Assembly (NCBI RefSeq): GCF_001601575.1
Contig: NZ_LOHZ01000015.1
Location: 124,001 to 188,000, forward strand
Direction: 5' to 3'
Source of the DNA: Thermovenabulum gondwanense
GTDB lineage: Bacteria; Bacillota; Thermosediminibacteria; Thermosediminibacterales; Thermosediminibacteraceae
Length of the DNA stretch: 64,000 bases
A model generated the notes under the pieces. It had not been told where the DNA came from, did no database searches, and saw nothing but the letters and a program-made list of their open reading frames with translations. Below, in pieces: positions 34,234 to 43,288 of the stretch. Within the stretch, counting starts at the first letter, position 1; every line of letters starts with the position of its first letter. The translations under genes and the position numbers were made by a program.

Positions 34234-34279
34234 CTCCCCGGTAAATATCTTTTTATTATAAAGTGAGTTACCAGGGGAG
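34234..34279 (+). promoter_or_regulatory. Hairpin covering the SD of the amidase gene
   Basis: CTCCCC-GGTAA (34234-34244) pairs with TTACC-A-GGGGAG (34268-34279): 11 bp with one bulged A and a 23-base loop. The 3' arm is the SD for ATG 34287. It may act as a weak terminator for the exporter gene or gate translation. Confidence 0.45.
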
Positions 34280-34286
34280 GAATTTC

Positions 34287-35009
34287 ATGAAAGATTTAAT
34301 TAAAAAGGGGCAGGGTAAAAAAATATTATTAATGCTTCTAATAATTTTTTTAATTTATTACGTTCAATTCCATAGAGCGCAAATAATGAGCGTATTTCAT
34401 ATCAAAAAATCTTTGGCGGGAAAAGTTGTGGTCATTGATCCGGGGCATGGGGGTATTGATAGCGGTGCTTTTCATAAGGATGGTACCCTTGAAAAAAATA
34501 TTAATCTTTTAATTTCTTTAAAATTGAAAAGAGCCCTGGAATTAGAAGGAGCCAGGGTTATAATGACCCGTACTAAAGATGAATCCTTAGATGCCAGAAA
34601 TAATAAGAGCAGTTCAAGACATAGAAGGGATTTGATTGAAAGAGCTGAAATCATTAATAACTCCGGCGCAAATATCTTTTTAAGCATTCACGTTAATTCA
34701 GAAAAAGGCGCGCCTAATGTCAGAGGTCCAATGGTATTTTACTACAGGGAAAGTTATGAAAGCCGGCGATTGGCCGAAATCCTTCAAAAACATTTAGAAA
34801 AAGCTTACATTTCTTCCGGGCAAAGGGTTCCTTTTAGAATTCCTTATCCCAATTCATCGCTTTTTCTTCTGTGCAACACGAGGATTCCGGGTGTAATTAT
34901 CGAGGTAGGTTTTATAACCAATTCCCAGGACCGCCAATTATTGAAAACTTCAGATTTTCAGGAATTAATTTCCGGAGAAATTAAAAACGCGTTGATAGAG
35001 TATTTTTAA
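34287..35009 (+). CDS. cwlD: N-acetylmuramoyl-L-alanine amidase, CwlD-like
   Basis: 240 residues from ATG 34287 behind GGGGAGG. A membrane anchor (about 13-30) is followed by the Amidase_3 domain: 'VVIDPGHGGIDSGA' (first zinc His), the Glu ligand in 'TLEKNINL', 'SIHVNSE' (second His) and the catalytic Glu in 'VIIEVGFITN'. Size and single domain match CwlD, which makes muramic-delta-lactam in spore cortex, but other cell-wall amidases are possible. LepB follows. Confidence 0.85.
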   Translation: MKDLIKKGQGKKILLMLLIIFLIYYVQFHRAQIMSVFHIKKSLAGKVVVIDPGHGGIDSGAFHKDGTLEKNINLLISLKLKRALELEGARVIMTRTKDESLDARNNKSSSRHRRDLIERAEIINNSGANIFLSIHVNSEKGAPNVRGPMVFYYRESYESRRLAEILQKHLEKAYISSGQRVPFRIPYPNSSLFLLCNTRIPGVIIEVGFITNSQDRQLLKTSDFQELISGEIKNALIEYF

Positions 35010-35083
35010 ATTATTCAAAACGCAAATTTTTATGGTATAATATAAAAGTATTTTTGTTAAAGCTAAATTGAAAAGGTGGTAGC

Positions 35084-35608
35084 ATGGAAAACAGGTTAAA
35101 AAATGAGTTAATGGAATGGATAAAATCCATTGCTATTGCATTAGTAATTGCCTTAGCAATAAGGGCTTATATCATTGAACCAATGATAGTACCAACGGGA
35201 TCGATGATACCAACTATAAATATTGGGGATAGAATACTGGTCAATAAATACATTTATCGTATTAAACCTTTGCAGCGGGGCGATATAGTAGTGTTTAAAT
35301 ATCCGGATGATCCATCTCAAACCTTCGTAAAAAGGTTAATAGGACTGGGTGGAGATGTCATTGAGATAAAAGAAGGTGTGCTTTTTATTAATGGAAAGGA
35401 ATATAAAGAAGATTACTTAAATGAACCAATAGTGGGAAACTTTGGTCCTTACAAAGTGCCAGAAGGGTATTATTTTATGATGGGAGACAACAGAAATAAC
35501 TCAAAAGATAGCCGGTTCTGGGTCAACAAGTTCGTGCCAAAAAAATACATCGTGGGAAAAGCTGTCTTTAGAATATGGCCCTTGGATAGAATAGGTAGGA
35601 TAAAGTAA
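35084..35608 (+). CDS. lepB: Signal peptidase I
   Basis: 174 residues. One N-terminal membrane helix (about 12-28), Ser39 in 'VPTGSMIPTI' as nucleophile and Lys82 in 'TFVKRLIGLGGD' as base, then 'GDNRNNSKDSR' (box E). It cleaves signal peptides of secreted proteins on the outer face of the membrane. RBS AAGGTGG. tRNA genes follow. Confidence 0.95.
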   Translation: MENRLKNELMEWIKSIAIALVIALAIRAYIIEPMIVPTGSMIPTINIGDRILVNKYIYRIKPLQRGDIVVFKYPDDPSQTFVKRLIGLGGDVIEIKEGVLFINGKEYKEDYLNEPIVGNFGPYKVPEGYYFMMGDNRNNSKDSRFWVNKFVPKKYIVGKAVFRIWPLDRIGRIK

Positions 35609-35625
35609 AAAATATGGTTTTGTTA

Positions 35626-35654
35626 TTGAAATTATTCAATTTGTAATGTATAAT
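35626..35654 (+). promoter_or_regulatory. Promoter of tRNA-Ala/tRNA-Val
   Basis: TTGAAA 35626-35631, 17 bp, TATAAT 35649-35654; 18 bp before the first tRNA. Confidence 0.75.
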
Positions 35655-35672
35655 ATAAAATGTTGAAGTTGT

Positions 35673-35748
35673 GGGCGTGTGGCTCAGCTGGGAGAGCATC
35701 TGGTTCGCAATCAGAGGGTCACGGGTTCGAATCCCGTCACGTCCACCA
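35673..35748 (+). tRNA. tRNA-Ala (anticodon CGC)
   Basis: Acceptor GGGCGTG/CACGTCC, anticodon stem TCTGG/TCAGA around loop TTCGCAA, T-arm ACGGG/CCCGT, CCA encoded. It reads GCG. Confidence 0.9.
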
Positions 35749-35760
35749 TTTTGAAAGTGT

Positions 35761-35837
35761 GGGGAATTAGCTCAGATGGTTAGAGCGCTACGCTCACATC
35801 GTAGAGGTCTGGGGTTCGAATCCCTAATTCCCCACCA
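35761..35837 (+). tRNA. tRNA-Val (anticodon CAC)
   Basis: Acceptor GGGGAAT/ATTCCCC, anticodon stem CTACG/CGTAG around loop CTCACAT, CCA encoded. Confidence 0.95.
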
Positions 35838-35849
35838 TATCACTCCATA

Positions 35850-35878
35850 TTGACAAAAATCGCTTTATATGCTATTCT
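35850..35878 (+). promoter_or_regulatory. Separate promoter of the second tRNA-Ala
   Basis: TTGACA 35850-35855, 17 bp, TATTCT 35873-35878; 11 bp before the tRNA. Confidence 0.7.
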
Positions 35879-35889
35879 TATAAAGCAGT

Positions 35890-35965
35890 GGGCGTGTAGC
35901 TCAGTTGGGAGAGCACCACAATGGCATTGTGGGGGTCACGAGTTCAAGTCTCGTCACGTCCACCA
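35890..35965 (+). tRNA. tRNA-Ala (anticodon GGC)
   Basis: Acceptor GGGCGTG/CACGTCC, anticodon stem CCACA/TGTGG around loop ATGGCAT, CCA encoded. It shares its acceptor arm with the CGC copy, consistent with local duplication and drift. Confidence 0.93.
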
Positions 35966-36018
35966 TTTTATTTAAGAAATAATTTTATTTTAAAAATATT
36001 TGATAATATAAATATCAA

Positions 36019-36048
36019 AAACGCCCTGAATTGGGCGTTTTTTTTATA
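36019..36048 (+). terminator. tRNA cluster terminator
   Basis: AACGCCC/GGGCGTT with a 6-base loop, followed by T8. Confidence 0.88.
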
Positions 36049-36309
36049 TATTAATTGATATTGTCAAAACTAAAATAAATTGATAAAATAAATGCATAAC
36101 ATTTGGCAATAAGCAAAAAAATGGGCATACGATAAAATTTTTTAATTTTCGCGGCTGTATAAACTACGAATTGTAAAAATTGTAACAAAGTTATAAAATG
36201 GCATAAAATTTGCTTTTTTAAAAAATGGTTTACTATTATATTGTCCAAGGAGGTGTTAAAAGATTTTTAAAATAATATATAACTTACTATTTTGAAGGGA
36301 GGATCAATC
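36049..36309 (+). other. Leader region of the NhaC-type gene
   Basis: AT-rich and gene-free on inspection; a 65-codon minus ORF here has no RBS. It holds a weak inverted repeat TTGTAAC/GTTATAA (36180-36196) and an orphan SD, AAGGAGGTG (36247-36255), 55 bp before the true start. Confidence 0.5.
36247..36255 (+). promoter_or_regulatory. Orphan Shine-Dalgarno AAGGAGGTG
   Basis: A perfect SD with no real gene behind it; the only possible frame is GTG plus four codons. The NhaC gene uses its own GGGAGG at 36299-36304. Similar orphan sites lie at 46351 and 62172. Such sites stabilise mRNA by ribosome binding in some Bacillus transcripts (STAB-SD). Confidence 0.5.
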
Positions 36310-37974
36310 TTGACAAAAAAAGGAATTATTATTTTACTAATAATCTTACTTTTACTGGCTTTTACTTTACCTATTATGGCTGATGAGGGCCAGAAAGAAG
36401 AAAAACCCGCACATTACGGTGCATTATCTCTTTTACCTCCAGTGCTGGCTATAAGCCTTGCCATAATTACAAAAGAGGTGTTGAGTTCTTTAATTATAGG
36501 CATAATGAGCGGTGCTTTAATTTTAACAGGCGGTAATATATGGGAAGCATTTAAGAAAGCAATGGAAACCATTATTAATACCGCCGGAGATCCATCGTGG
36601 AATTTCAGGGTATTACTGTTTACCGCATTATTGGGCTCTCTGGTAGGTATGGTTTCCAGGGCAAACGGTCCGCAAGCCTTTGGGAAATGGGCAGAAAAAC
36701 ATATAAAAAGCAGGAGTGTAGCTTTATTTATTACCTGGTGCCTCGGGGTATTAATTTTTATGGATGACTACTTCAACTGCATGACGGTAGGTACCGCTTT
36801 AAGGCCGGTAACCGATAGATTCAAAGTTTCCCGGGCCAAATTGTCTTTTATAATAGATTCCACTGCAGCTCCTGTATGTACACTGGTACCTATATCCACA
36901 TGGGTGGCTTATGTAGCTTCGTTGCTGGTTCCGCTTTTTGATCAGTTTAAACTTAACCTCAATCCGTACACGGTATACGTGCAGATGATCCCCTATGACT
37001 TTTATCCATGGCTTATTGTTCTTATGGTGCTTATGACCTCTTTTACCGATCTGGAGTACGGCCCCATGGCAAGGTCCGAATACAGAGCCCTTGCTGGTCT
37101 CGGGTTATGGGACACTTCGATCATGAAAAATCCGCCCGGTGATGAGTTTGAAAACCTGGAAAAATCGGAAAAGGGTTCTGCTATAGATATGGTAGCACCA
37201 CTATTGGGGCTGATTGTAATAATAGTATTATGCATGGCTTATAGCGGTGGGTTTTTTGATGGAAAAGCTGGATTTTTCACCGCTGTCATGAACAGCGATT
37301 CTGCCACTGCACTTGTATGGGGTGCTTCGCTGACATTGCTGTTAACCGCAGTGTTTTATTCGGTTAGGGGAGTTGTCCGGTTAAAGGATTCAATGGAAGC
37401 AGTAATTCAAGGAGCAAAATCCATGATGGTAGCTCTTTTCATTCTTTCGCTCGCCTGGACCATTGGTTCGATATGTAAGGAAGTGGGGACAGGTATTTAC
37501 GTTTCAAGTATTATGTCGGAAACCTTCCCTGCGTGGGCTGTCCCATTTACTATTTTCGTGCTTTCGGCATTTATAGCTTTTTCTACGGGCACATCCTGGG
37601 GTACCTGGGCAATAATGATCCCCATAGTAGTTCCTTTGGCAGTTGCTATGAAAATTGATTTACTCCCCGTAATTGCTGCTGTTTTATCCGGTGGTGTTTT
37701 TGGTGATCACTGCTCTCCTATTTCCGATACGACAATAATGTCTTCTACCGGGGGAGCCTGTCCTCATATAGAACACGTAAATACTCAGCTTCCATATGCG
37801 CTTACCGCTGCAATAAGTTCTGCTGTTGGCTTTCTAATCTTAGGTTTTTATAAAAATGCTTTTGTGGTTTGGGTTATTACCGTAGCCCTATTCTTCGGTG
37901 TGGTATATGTGATGCACAAGTTGTTCGGGGAAGCAAGATATGCAGAGGAAATAGAAAAAATAAAAAATGCTTAA
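36310..37974 (+). CDS. Na+/H+ antiporter NhaC-family protein
   Basis: 554 residues from TTG 36310, behind GGGAGG. About 11-12 helices. 'LGVLIFMDDYFNCMTVGTALRPVTDRF' and 'GGVFGDHCSPISDTTIMSSTG' are diagnostic for the NhaC superfamily, including charged residues in membrane segments. The N-terminus has a hydrophobic stretch and then a charged outside segment. It would exchange Na+ for H+ or carry organic anions; some members are amino-acid/malate exchangers. It has its own leader and terminator. Confidence 0.88.
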   Translation: MTKKGIIILLIILLLLAFTLPIMADEGQKEEKPAHYGALSLLPPVLAISLAIITKEVLSSLIIGIMSGALILTGGNIWEAFKKAMETIINTAGDPSWNFRVLLFTALLGSLVGMVSRANGPQAFGKWAEKHIKSRSVALFITWCLGVLIFMDDYFNCMTVGTALRPVTDRFKVSRAKLSFIIDSTAAPVCTLVPISTWVAYVASLLVPLFDQFKLNLNPYTVYVQMIPYDFYPWLIVLMVLMTSFTDLEYGPMARSEYRALAGLGLWDTSIMKNPPGDEFENLEKSEKGSAIDMVAPLLGLIVIIVLCMAYSGGFFDGKAGFFTAVMNSDSATALVWGASLTLLLTAVFYSVRGVVRLKDSMEAVIQGAKSMMVALFILSLAWTIGSICKEVGTGIYVSSIMSETFPAWAVPFTIFVLSAFIAFSTGTSWGTWAIMIPIVVPLAVAMKIDLLPVIAAVLSGGVFGDHCSPISDTTIMSSTGGACPHIEHVNTQLPYALTAAISSAVGFLILGFYKNAFVVWVITVALFFGVVYVMHKLFGEARYAEEIEKIKNA

Positions 37975-37989
37975 ATAGTGAAATTTTAT

Positions 37990-38011
37990 AAGGGGAGAAA
38001 TCCCCTTTTTT
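37990..38011 (+). terminator. Terminator of the NhaC-type gene
   Basis: AAGGGG/CCCCTT with 6-base loop and T-rich tail. Confidence 0.78.
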
Positions 38012-38044
38012 AAAATTTATTTCAACAATGATTAAAATAAATTT

Positions 38045-38073
38045 TTGACAATATCAATAATTTATGATAATAT
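38045..38073 (+). promoter_or_regulatory. rex promoter
   Basis: TTGACA 38045-38050, 17 bp, TAATAT 38068-38073; consensus-like. Confidence 0.75.
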
Positions 38074-38109
38074 CAAAAACAAATGCAAATAAGAATTTTG
38101 GGTGATATT

Positions 38110-38820
38110 ATGGCGGAAGAAGAAATCAAGAAAATTTCCCTTGCCGTTATAAGAAGACTTCCCAAATACCATAAATGCTTGGGGGAACTTTTGAGAAATA
38201 ATGTGGAAAAAGTTTCTTCCCAGGAACTGGGGCAGATGCTGGGTTTTACTGCATCACAGGTAAGACAGGACTTGAATAATTTTGGAGAATTTGGACAGCA
38301 GGGTTATGGATATAATGTGGAACAATTATACAATGAAGTAGCAAAAATTTTGGGACTGCATACGGAACACAAGATGGTTATAATCGGCGCAGGTAATTTG
38401 GGACAGGCACTGGCAAATTATAAGGATTTTGAGTCTCACGGATTCAAAATAATTGCCATGTTCGATATAAACCCGAGATTGACAGGGCTAAGAATTCACG
38501 GAGTTCCGGTATATGATTTAGAGGAATTATCCTATGTTATTAATGAAAACAATGTGGATATTGCGATAATAGCAGTTCCGAAAGAAAATGCCCAGCAGGT
38601 AGCTGATGTATTGAGCGGTACTATAATAAAGGGTATTTGGAATTTTGCACCAATTGAGATTAAAGTGCCACCACATATTATGGTGGAAAATGTACATCTA
38701 ATAGATAGTTTATTTACTTTAAGTTATAAAATAAATGAAAATAAACTAATGGAAAGGCTAATTAAACAAAAGAGCAAGAGGTTTGAAGTAAAAGAAAAAA
38801 TAATAAAAAAACTTCCGTAA
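38110..38820 (+). CDS. rex: Redox-sensing transcriptional repressor Rex
   Basis: 236 residues from ATG 38110; 38083 starts too near the promoter. Winged helix 'VSSQELGQMLGFTASQVRQDLNNFGEFGQQGYGYNVEQL', then a Rossmann NAD(H) domain 'VIIGAGNLGQALANY' with Asp in 'AMFDINPR', and a C-terminal swapping helix. Rex leaves its operators when NADH rises and so controls fermentation genes. The second half of the window contains many catabolic operons but no clear Rex box was found beside them. Confidence 0.96.
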   Translation: MAEEEIKKISLAVIRRLPKYHKCLGELLRNNVEKVSSQELGQMLGFTASQVRQDLNNFGEFGQQGYGYNVEQLYNEVAKILGLHTEHKMVIIGAGNLGQALANYKDFESHGFKIIAMFDINPRLTGLRIHGVPVYDLEELSYVINENNVDIAIIAVPKENAQQVADVLSGTIIKGIWNFAPIEIKVPPHIMVENVHLIDSLFTLSYKINENKLMERLIKQKSKRFEVKEKIIKKLP

Positions 38821-38832
38821 ATTAAAAAATAA

Positions 38833-38860
38833 AAACCGGTTTAAACCGGTTTTTATTTTT
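38833..38860 (+). terminator. rex terminator
   Basis: AAAAACCGGTTTAAACCGGTTTTT palindrome-type stem with flanking T-run. Confidence 0.8.
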
Positions 38861-38985
38861 TAATTTTATTTATTTTTGTTTTTATTACATCAAATTTACA
38901 TTTACTTTAAAAATTGGTTTTTAAAAGGATTTATTGGAATAAAAATAGAATTTTATTTTTAAAAAGGTTTTGAGGAGGTAGTAAA

Positions 38986-40878
38986 TTGACGAAAAAAATC
39001 GTAATAATTCTCTTAGCGTTATTTATTTTAATTAAAGCTCCAATTTTTGCAGCTCCGTCTAAAAATTCAATAGAAGTCTTTATTGATGATAAAAAGGTGA
39101 TTTCTGATGTAATGCCGTTTATTTACAAAGATACTACAATGGTTCCGTTAAGGGTGATTTCTGAAAATTTAGGAGCTAAGGTAAACTACGAGAGCGTTTC
39201 AAAAAAGATTACCCTTTCTTTTAAAAACAACACAATAATTTTAAAAGTTAACGATTTATACGCTTATGTGGGTGGCAAAAAAACAAAGTTACAAATTCCG
39301 CCAATGATAATAAGTAACAGAGTTTTTGTTCCGTTAAGATTTATAGCGGAAAATTTTGAAGCAAAGGTTATCTGGGATGGACAAAACAGGATTGTCAGGA
39401 TATACAAAAAGAACAACGAGATAAAAAATATTTACTGGGACGAAAATGAAGGGGTTTTAAATATTGAAGCGGAAAATCCTCCGGAATATTCAATTCAGGA
39501 AAAGGAAAATTCGATTATTCTGGATTTAACCGCAAAGGTTAAGGAAAATCAAAATTTTTATGTATATAACGGCAAGTTTTTGAAAGACGCACAAATATCT
39601 TTCACGGATGCAGGAATCCGTCTTATTCTTGAAAAAAAAGAAGGGTTTTTAAATGAATACTTTGAAAAAGATGGCGTATTAAAATTAAAGTTTTTTACTG
39701 TAATTGACGGACTGGAGTACGCAAAAAGTACGGAAAGCTCAAAATTCACTGTTAAAGTGCCGGCTAACATTGAATTTAAATACTTTACCCTTGGGTCGGT
39801 AAACAGTAATGATTACAGGCTGGTGGTGGACCTTTATAATTCTCGTCCGGCCTTCCACATTCCCAGGATTGATGGTGATAATTTTGTAACAAGCGTTAGA
39901 TCCAGCCAGTTTTCCATAAACCCGGATATAACGAGAATAGTTTTCGATATGAAAGGAGACTTTAATTTCCTTGTGAAAAAAGAGGAAGAAGGACTGGTTG
40001 TAGAGTTTAGAAACAATGCAAAGTTATTAGATGTCAGCATAGAAAACAAAGATGGAAAAACTCAAGTTATTTTTGGGCTCGATAAAACAACTGCATATTC
40101 TATAAATGAGGATGTTTTAAGAAATACCTTAGTAATCGAAATGGATAAAACCGACTTAATATACAGGGGAAAAACACAGGATTTTACCTTTTTTAACGGA
40201 ATGAAAGGAAACGTAATTTTTGAGGAAGATGTAAATAACAATAAACTTAAAGCGAGGATTTATAAGGGTGATTACGGTCTTCAGCATAATATATTAACTT
40301 TGGATAATAAAATCATTATTGAATTTTCTTCTTTATCACTTTTTGGAAAAACGATTGTGATTGACCCGGGACATGGAGGGAATGACCCCGGAGCCGTATA
40401 TCAGGGTGTTTATGAAAAAGATATAAATCTTGATATAGCTTTAAGATTAAAAAAGGTATTGGAGGATAATGGCGCAAAAGTACTGATGACGAGAGAAAGT
40501 GATATATATGTTAATTTGTACGCTCGTGCTGGTATGGCAAATGAAATAAATGCCGATTTGTTCGTAAGTATCCACTGTAATTCCAGTTTGAACCCTCTGA
40601 CTTCGGGAATACAGACCCTGTACTTTCCTACTATGGAAAAAAAGAGGTTTGCAGAGGTAATTCAAAAAAGTTTGGTGGAAGCTCTGGGCCTGAAAGATCT
40701 TGGCATTGTTGAAAGGACGGCTTTAGTGGTAATAAGAGAGACAAATATGCCTTCCTGCATTATTGAAGTCGCATTTATGAGTAACCCAAATGACCTTTCC
40801 CTTTTGATGGACCCAAATTTCAGGCAGAAAGCTGCGGAGGGTATATTTAAAGGCATCCTCAAATTTTTAGTTTATTGA
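38986..40878 (+). CDS. Secreted N-acetylmuramoyl-L-alanine amidase with copper-amine-oxidase-like N-domain
   Basis: 630 residues from TTG 38986 after GAGGAGG. Signal peptide about 1-24 (ends 'APIFAAPS'). Then a copper-amine-oxidase-like N-terminal domain ('TTMVPLRVISENLGAKVNYES', 'RVFVPLRFIAENFEAKVIWDG'), an AMIN-like beta-rich middle (about 150-440), and Amidase_3 with 'VIDPGHGGNDPGA', 'SIHCNSS' and 'CIIEVAFMSN'. It hydrolyses the amide between MurNAc and the stem peptide in the cell wall, probably at division. This architecture is common in thermophilic Clostridia. Confidence 0.92.
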   Translation: MTKKIVIILLALFILIKAPIFAAPSKNSIEVFIDDKKVISDVMPFIYKDTTMVPLRVISENLGAKVNYESVSKKITLSFKNNTIILKVNDLYAYVGGKKTKLQIPPMIISNRVFVPLRFIAENFEAKVIWDGQNRIVRIYKKNNEIKNIYWDENEGVLNIEAENPPEYSIQEKENSIILDLTAKVKENQNFYVYNGKFLKDAQISFTDAGIRLILEKKEGFLNEYFEKDGVLKLKFFTVIDGLEYAKSTESSKFTVKVPANIEFKYFTLGSVNSNDYRLVVDLYNSRPAFHIPRIDGDNFVTSVRSSQFSINPDITRIVFDMKGDFNFLVKKEEEGLVVEFRNNAKLLDVSIENKDGKTQVIFGLDKTTAYSINEDVLRNTLVIEMDKTDLIYRGKTQDFTFFNGMKGNVIFEEDVNNNKLKARIYKGDYGLQHNILTLDNKIIIEFSSLSLFGKTIVIDPGHGGNDPGAVYQGVYEKDINLDIALRLKKVLEDNGAKVLMTRESDIYVNLYARAGMANEINADLFVSIHCNSSLNPLTSGIQTLYFPTMEKKRFAEVIQKSLVEALGLKDLGIVERTALVVIRETNMPSCIIEVAFMSNPNDLSLLMDPNFRQKAAEGIFKGILKFLVY

Positions 40879-40932
40879 CAGACAAGAGGAGGTTTGATAT
40901 TATACTTGTGATTAAGTAAGGGGGGTCTTATA

Positions 40933-41442
40933 ATGTCACCAATTGCAGGGTACTTATTTATATTTTTTGCCCGGGTGGCAGACGTTTCCCTCGCTACTAT
41001 CAGGACCATAATGATTGTAAAAGGTCATAGGTTACAGGCTGCAATCATCGGATTTTTTGAAGTAATTATTTACATAACTGCATTAACACAGGTGGTAGGA
41101 AAGTTAAATAATCCTTTAAATCTGCTTTCCTATGCTTTGGGCTTTGCCACCGGAAATTTTGTGGGCAGTTTTATTGAAGAAAAATTAGCGTTAGGATACA
41201 CTACTGTTCAGGTGATAACTCAAAGGTCACGGTTATGTGAAAAAATACGAAACTGCGGATTCGGCGTAACAACACTAAATGGTATGGGGAAAGAGGGGAT
41301 TAGAGAGGTTTTAATGATTTCCACTGCAAGAAAAGACCTGCCCAAATTAATTTCTCTGATCGAGGAAGAAGACGATACAGCTTTTATAACGGTTCTCGAT
41401 ACCAAATCGGCAAAGGGTGGTTATTTTAAACAGAATAAATAA
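40933..41442 (+). CDS. UPF0316/DUF2179-type membrane protein
   Basis: 169 residues. Three membrane segments (about 5-25, 35-55, 60-85) are followed by the DUF2179 cytoplasmic domain ('TVQVITQRSRLCEKIRNCGFGVTTLNGMGKEGIREVL' and 'EDDTAFITVLDTKSAKGGYF'). The family is conserved in Firmicutes and has no established function. RBS AGGGGGG. It may share a transcript with the amidase. Confidence 0.88.
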   Translation: MSPIAGYLFIFFARVADVSLATIRTIMIVKGHRLQAAIIGFFEVIIYITALTQVVGKLNNPLNLLSYALGFATGNFVGSFIEEKLALGYTTVQVITQRSRLCEKIRNCGFGVTTLNGMGKEGIREVLMISTARKDLPKLISLIEEEDDTAFITVLDTKSAKGGYFKQNK

Positions 41443-41457
41443 ATCATATTTATCCTT

Positions 41458-41497
41458 CTCCAAAATATATATAAAATTAGATATATTTTGGAGGAGG
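41458..41497 (+). promoter_or_regulatory. Perfect hairpin hiding the SD of the GerMN gene
   Basis: CTCCAAAATATAT (41458-41470) pairs over 13 bp with ATATATTTTGGAG (41481-41493), with a 10-base loop. The SD GGAGGAGG (41490-41497) lies in the 3' arm, 7 bp before ATG 41505. There is no U-run after it, so it is not a standard terminator. Confidence 0.6.
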
Positions 41498-41504
41498 TAG
41501 ATTT

Positions 41505-42500
41505 ATGCCTAAAAAACTCATTGCAGGGCTTTTGATTTTCCTTTTGATAGTCAGTTTGACGGGATGCAATATATTAACTTTTTTTAAAAAGGAAGATAGC
41601 AATAAAGAGGAAGCAATCCAGGGGAAGAGTGAGGACTTAAGGAAAACCGTATTATACTATGTCAACGAGAATAACTTACTGGTTCCCGTTACCAAAAGTA
41701 TTCCAAGGGTAGAGGGCATAGCCAAAGCTGCAATTGAAAATCTTATTGACAGAGAAGAAATAAGGATGCAGCTTTCCGGTAAGGGGTTAAAACCCACTCT
41801 GCCTGAAAATACGAGGATCCTGGGGATGACCATAAAAGACGGTGTGGCAAGGGTGGATTTCAGTAAAGAATTTTTAAATTTCAAGGATAAGATGGGAGAG
41901 AAAATTGCCTTACTTTCTCTGGTTTATACCCTGACCGAATTTCCCACAATAAATAAAGTGGAATTAATGGTGGAAGGGAAAAGTATAAAGAAGAGTACAT
42001 TTGGAACAAAATTAGATGCTCCGCTTCAAAGAGAAAATATTAATCTTGAATCGGAAGGGCAAAATATAAATAACATGCAAAAAGTTACCCTGTATTTTAG
42101 AGGAACAAATAAAGAAGGCACCTTTAGTTACTTCGTCCCGGTAACAAGGTATGTAAAAAATTCAAATGATTTATTAAAGACAGCTCTTCAAGAATTGATA
42201 AAAGGCCCAAAACCTGAAATGGGGTTATCATCGGTTATACCAAGGGATACAAAGGTTTTGAGCGTTGAAAAGAAAGACAGCGAAGTTATAGCGAATTTTT
42301 CTAAGGAACTTGAAAATTTCGGAGGGGGATTGGAAAACGAACAAGCGGTGGTTAATTCCATAGTATTGACCCTTACTTCCTTTAAAGGGGTGGATAGAGT
42401 CACAATCCAGGTAGAGGGAGAGAAAACGGTGCTTTCAGAAGGCACGGTTTTGGACACTCCCATATTAAAACCGCTTTATGTAAATCCAGAAAGCATATAA
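41505..42500 (+). CDS. Lipoprotein with two GerMN domains
   Basis: 331 residues. The signal peptide ends in the lipobox 'LTGC', so Cys22 is lipidated and the protein sits outside the membrane. Two GerMN repeats: residues ~45-165 ('VPVTKSIPRVEGIAKAAIENLI' ... 'GVARVDFSKEF') and ~185-310 ('VPVTRYVKNSNDLLKTALQELIKGPKPE'). GerM proteins help spore germination and cell-wall remodelling at engulfment. It lies before rph, as in many Firmicutes. Confidence 0.9.
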   Translation: MPKKLIAGLLIFLLIVSLTGCNILTFFKKEDSNKEEAIQGKSEDLRKTVLYYVNENNLLVPVTKSIPRVEGIAKAAIENLIDREEIRMQLSGKGLKPTLPENTRILGMTIKDGVARVDFSKEFLNFKDKMGEKIALLSLVYTLTEFPTINKVELMVEGKSIKKSTFGTKLDAPLQRENINLESEGQNINNMQKVTLYFRGTNKEGTFSYFVPVTRYVKNSNDLLKTALQELIKGPKPEMGLSSVIPRDTKVLSVEKKDSEVIANFSKELENFGGGLENEQAVVNSIVLTLTSFKGVDRVTIQVEGEKTVLSEGTVLDTPILKPLYVNPESI

Positions 42501-42535
42501 AATAATATAATAACCATGAGAAGGGAAGGGTAATA

Positions 42536-43288
42536 TTGGTAAGAACCGATGGCAGAAAGAATAATGAAATAAGACCGGTCAAAATTGTTCGTCATTACAA
42601 CAAATACGCTGAAGGATCTGTTTTGATAGAATGCGGTGATACCAGGGTCATTTGCACTGCTACGGTGGATGATAAGGTGCCTCCTTTTTTGCGAGGAAAG
42701 GGACAAGGGTGGATTACAGCAGAATATTCGATGCTGCCAAGGGCTACGGAAATTAGAAATGTTAGAGAAACCTTGAAGCCCAGTGGAAGAACGATGGAGA
42801 TCCAGAGGCTAATAGGCAGAGCCCTAAGGTCGGTAGTAAATTTAAACGACTTAGGAGAAAGGACCATCTGGATTGACTGCGATGTTATTCAAGCGGATGG
42901 AGGTACCAGAACTGCCTCAATAACCGGAGCCTTTGTTGCGCTTGTGGATGCTTTGAAACATTTAAAAGATAGGAAAATGATAAATTCTATCCCCGTGGAT
43001 AGTTTTGTAGCTGCAGTAAGTGTAGGAATTGTAGAAGGAGAGAAGCTTTTAGATTTGAAGTTTGATGAAGATTCCAGGGCTCAGGTAGATATGAATGTTG
43101 TTATGACAGAAAAAGGTCAGTTTGTGGAAATACAGGGGACGGGCGAAGCATTTCCGTTTACCAGAGAAGATTTAAACCAACTTTTGGATATGGCAAAAAA
43201 AGGAATAGATGAGCTTATATTGGTACAAAAAAATGTGTTAAAAGATCTTTTAAACGAGATAGAAAATAAAGAGGTTGAAAATAAATGA
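42536..43288 (+). CDS. rph: Ribonuclease PH
   Basis: 250 residues from TTG 42536 behind GAAGGG. '[15 protein letters not shown]', '[13 protein letters not shown]', '[19 protein letters not shown]' and '[20 protein letters not shown]' are diagnostic. It trims tRNA 3' ends phosphorolytically. It overlaps rdgB by ATGA and begins the rph-rdgB-yfcE set common in Firmicutes; five tRNA genes follow. Confidence 0.97.
   Translation: MVRTDGRKNNEIRPVKIVRHYNKYAEGSVLIECGDTRVICTATVDDKVPPFLRGKGQGWITAEYSMLPRATEIRNVRETLKPSGRTMEIQRLIGRALRSVVNLNDLGERTIWIDCDVIQADGGTRTASITGAFVALVDALKHLKDRKMINSIPVDSFVAAVSVGIVEGEKLLDLKFDEDSRAQVDMNVVMTEKGQFVEIQGTGEAFPFTREDLNQLLDMAKKGIDELILVQKNVLKDLLNEIENKEVENK

Noticed and set aside
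36180-36196. TTGTAAC/GTTATAA as a Rex operator before the NhaC-type gene
   Set aside because: The arms and 3-bp spacer differ from the usual Rex box, and the AT-rich leader gives such repeats by chance.
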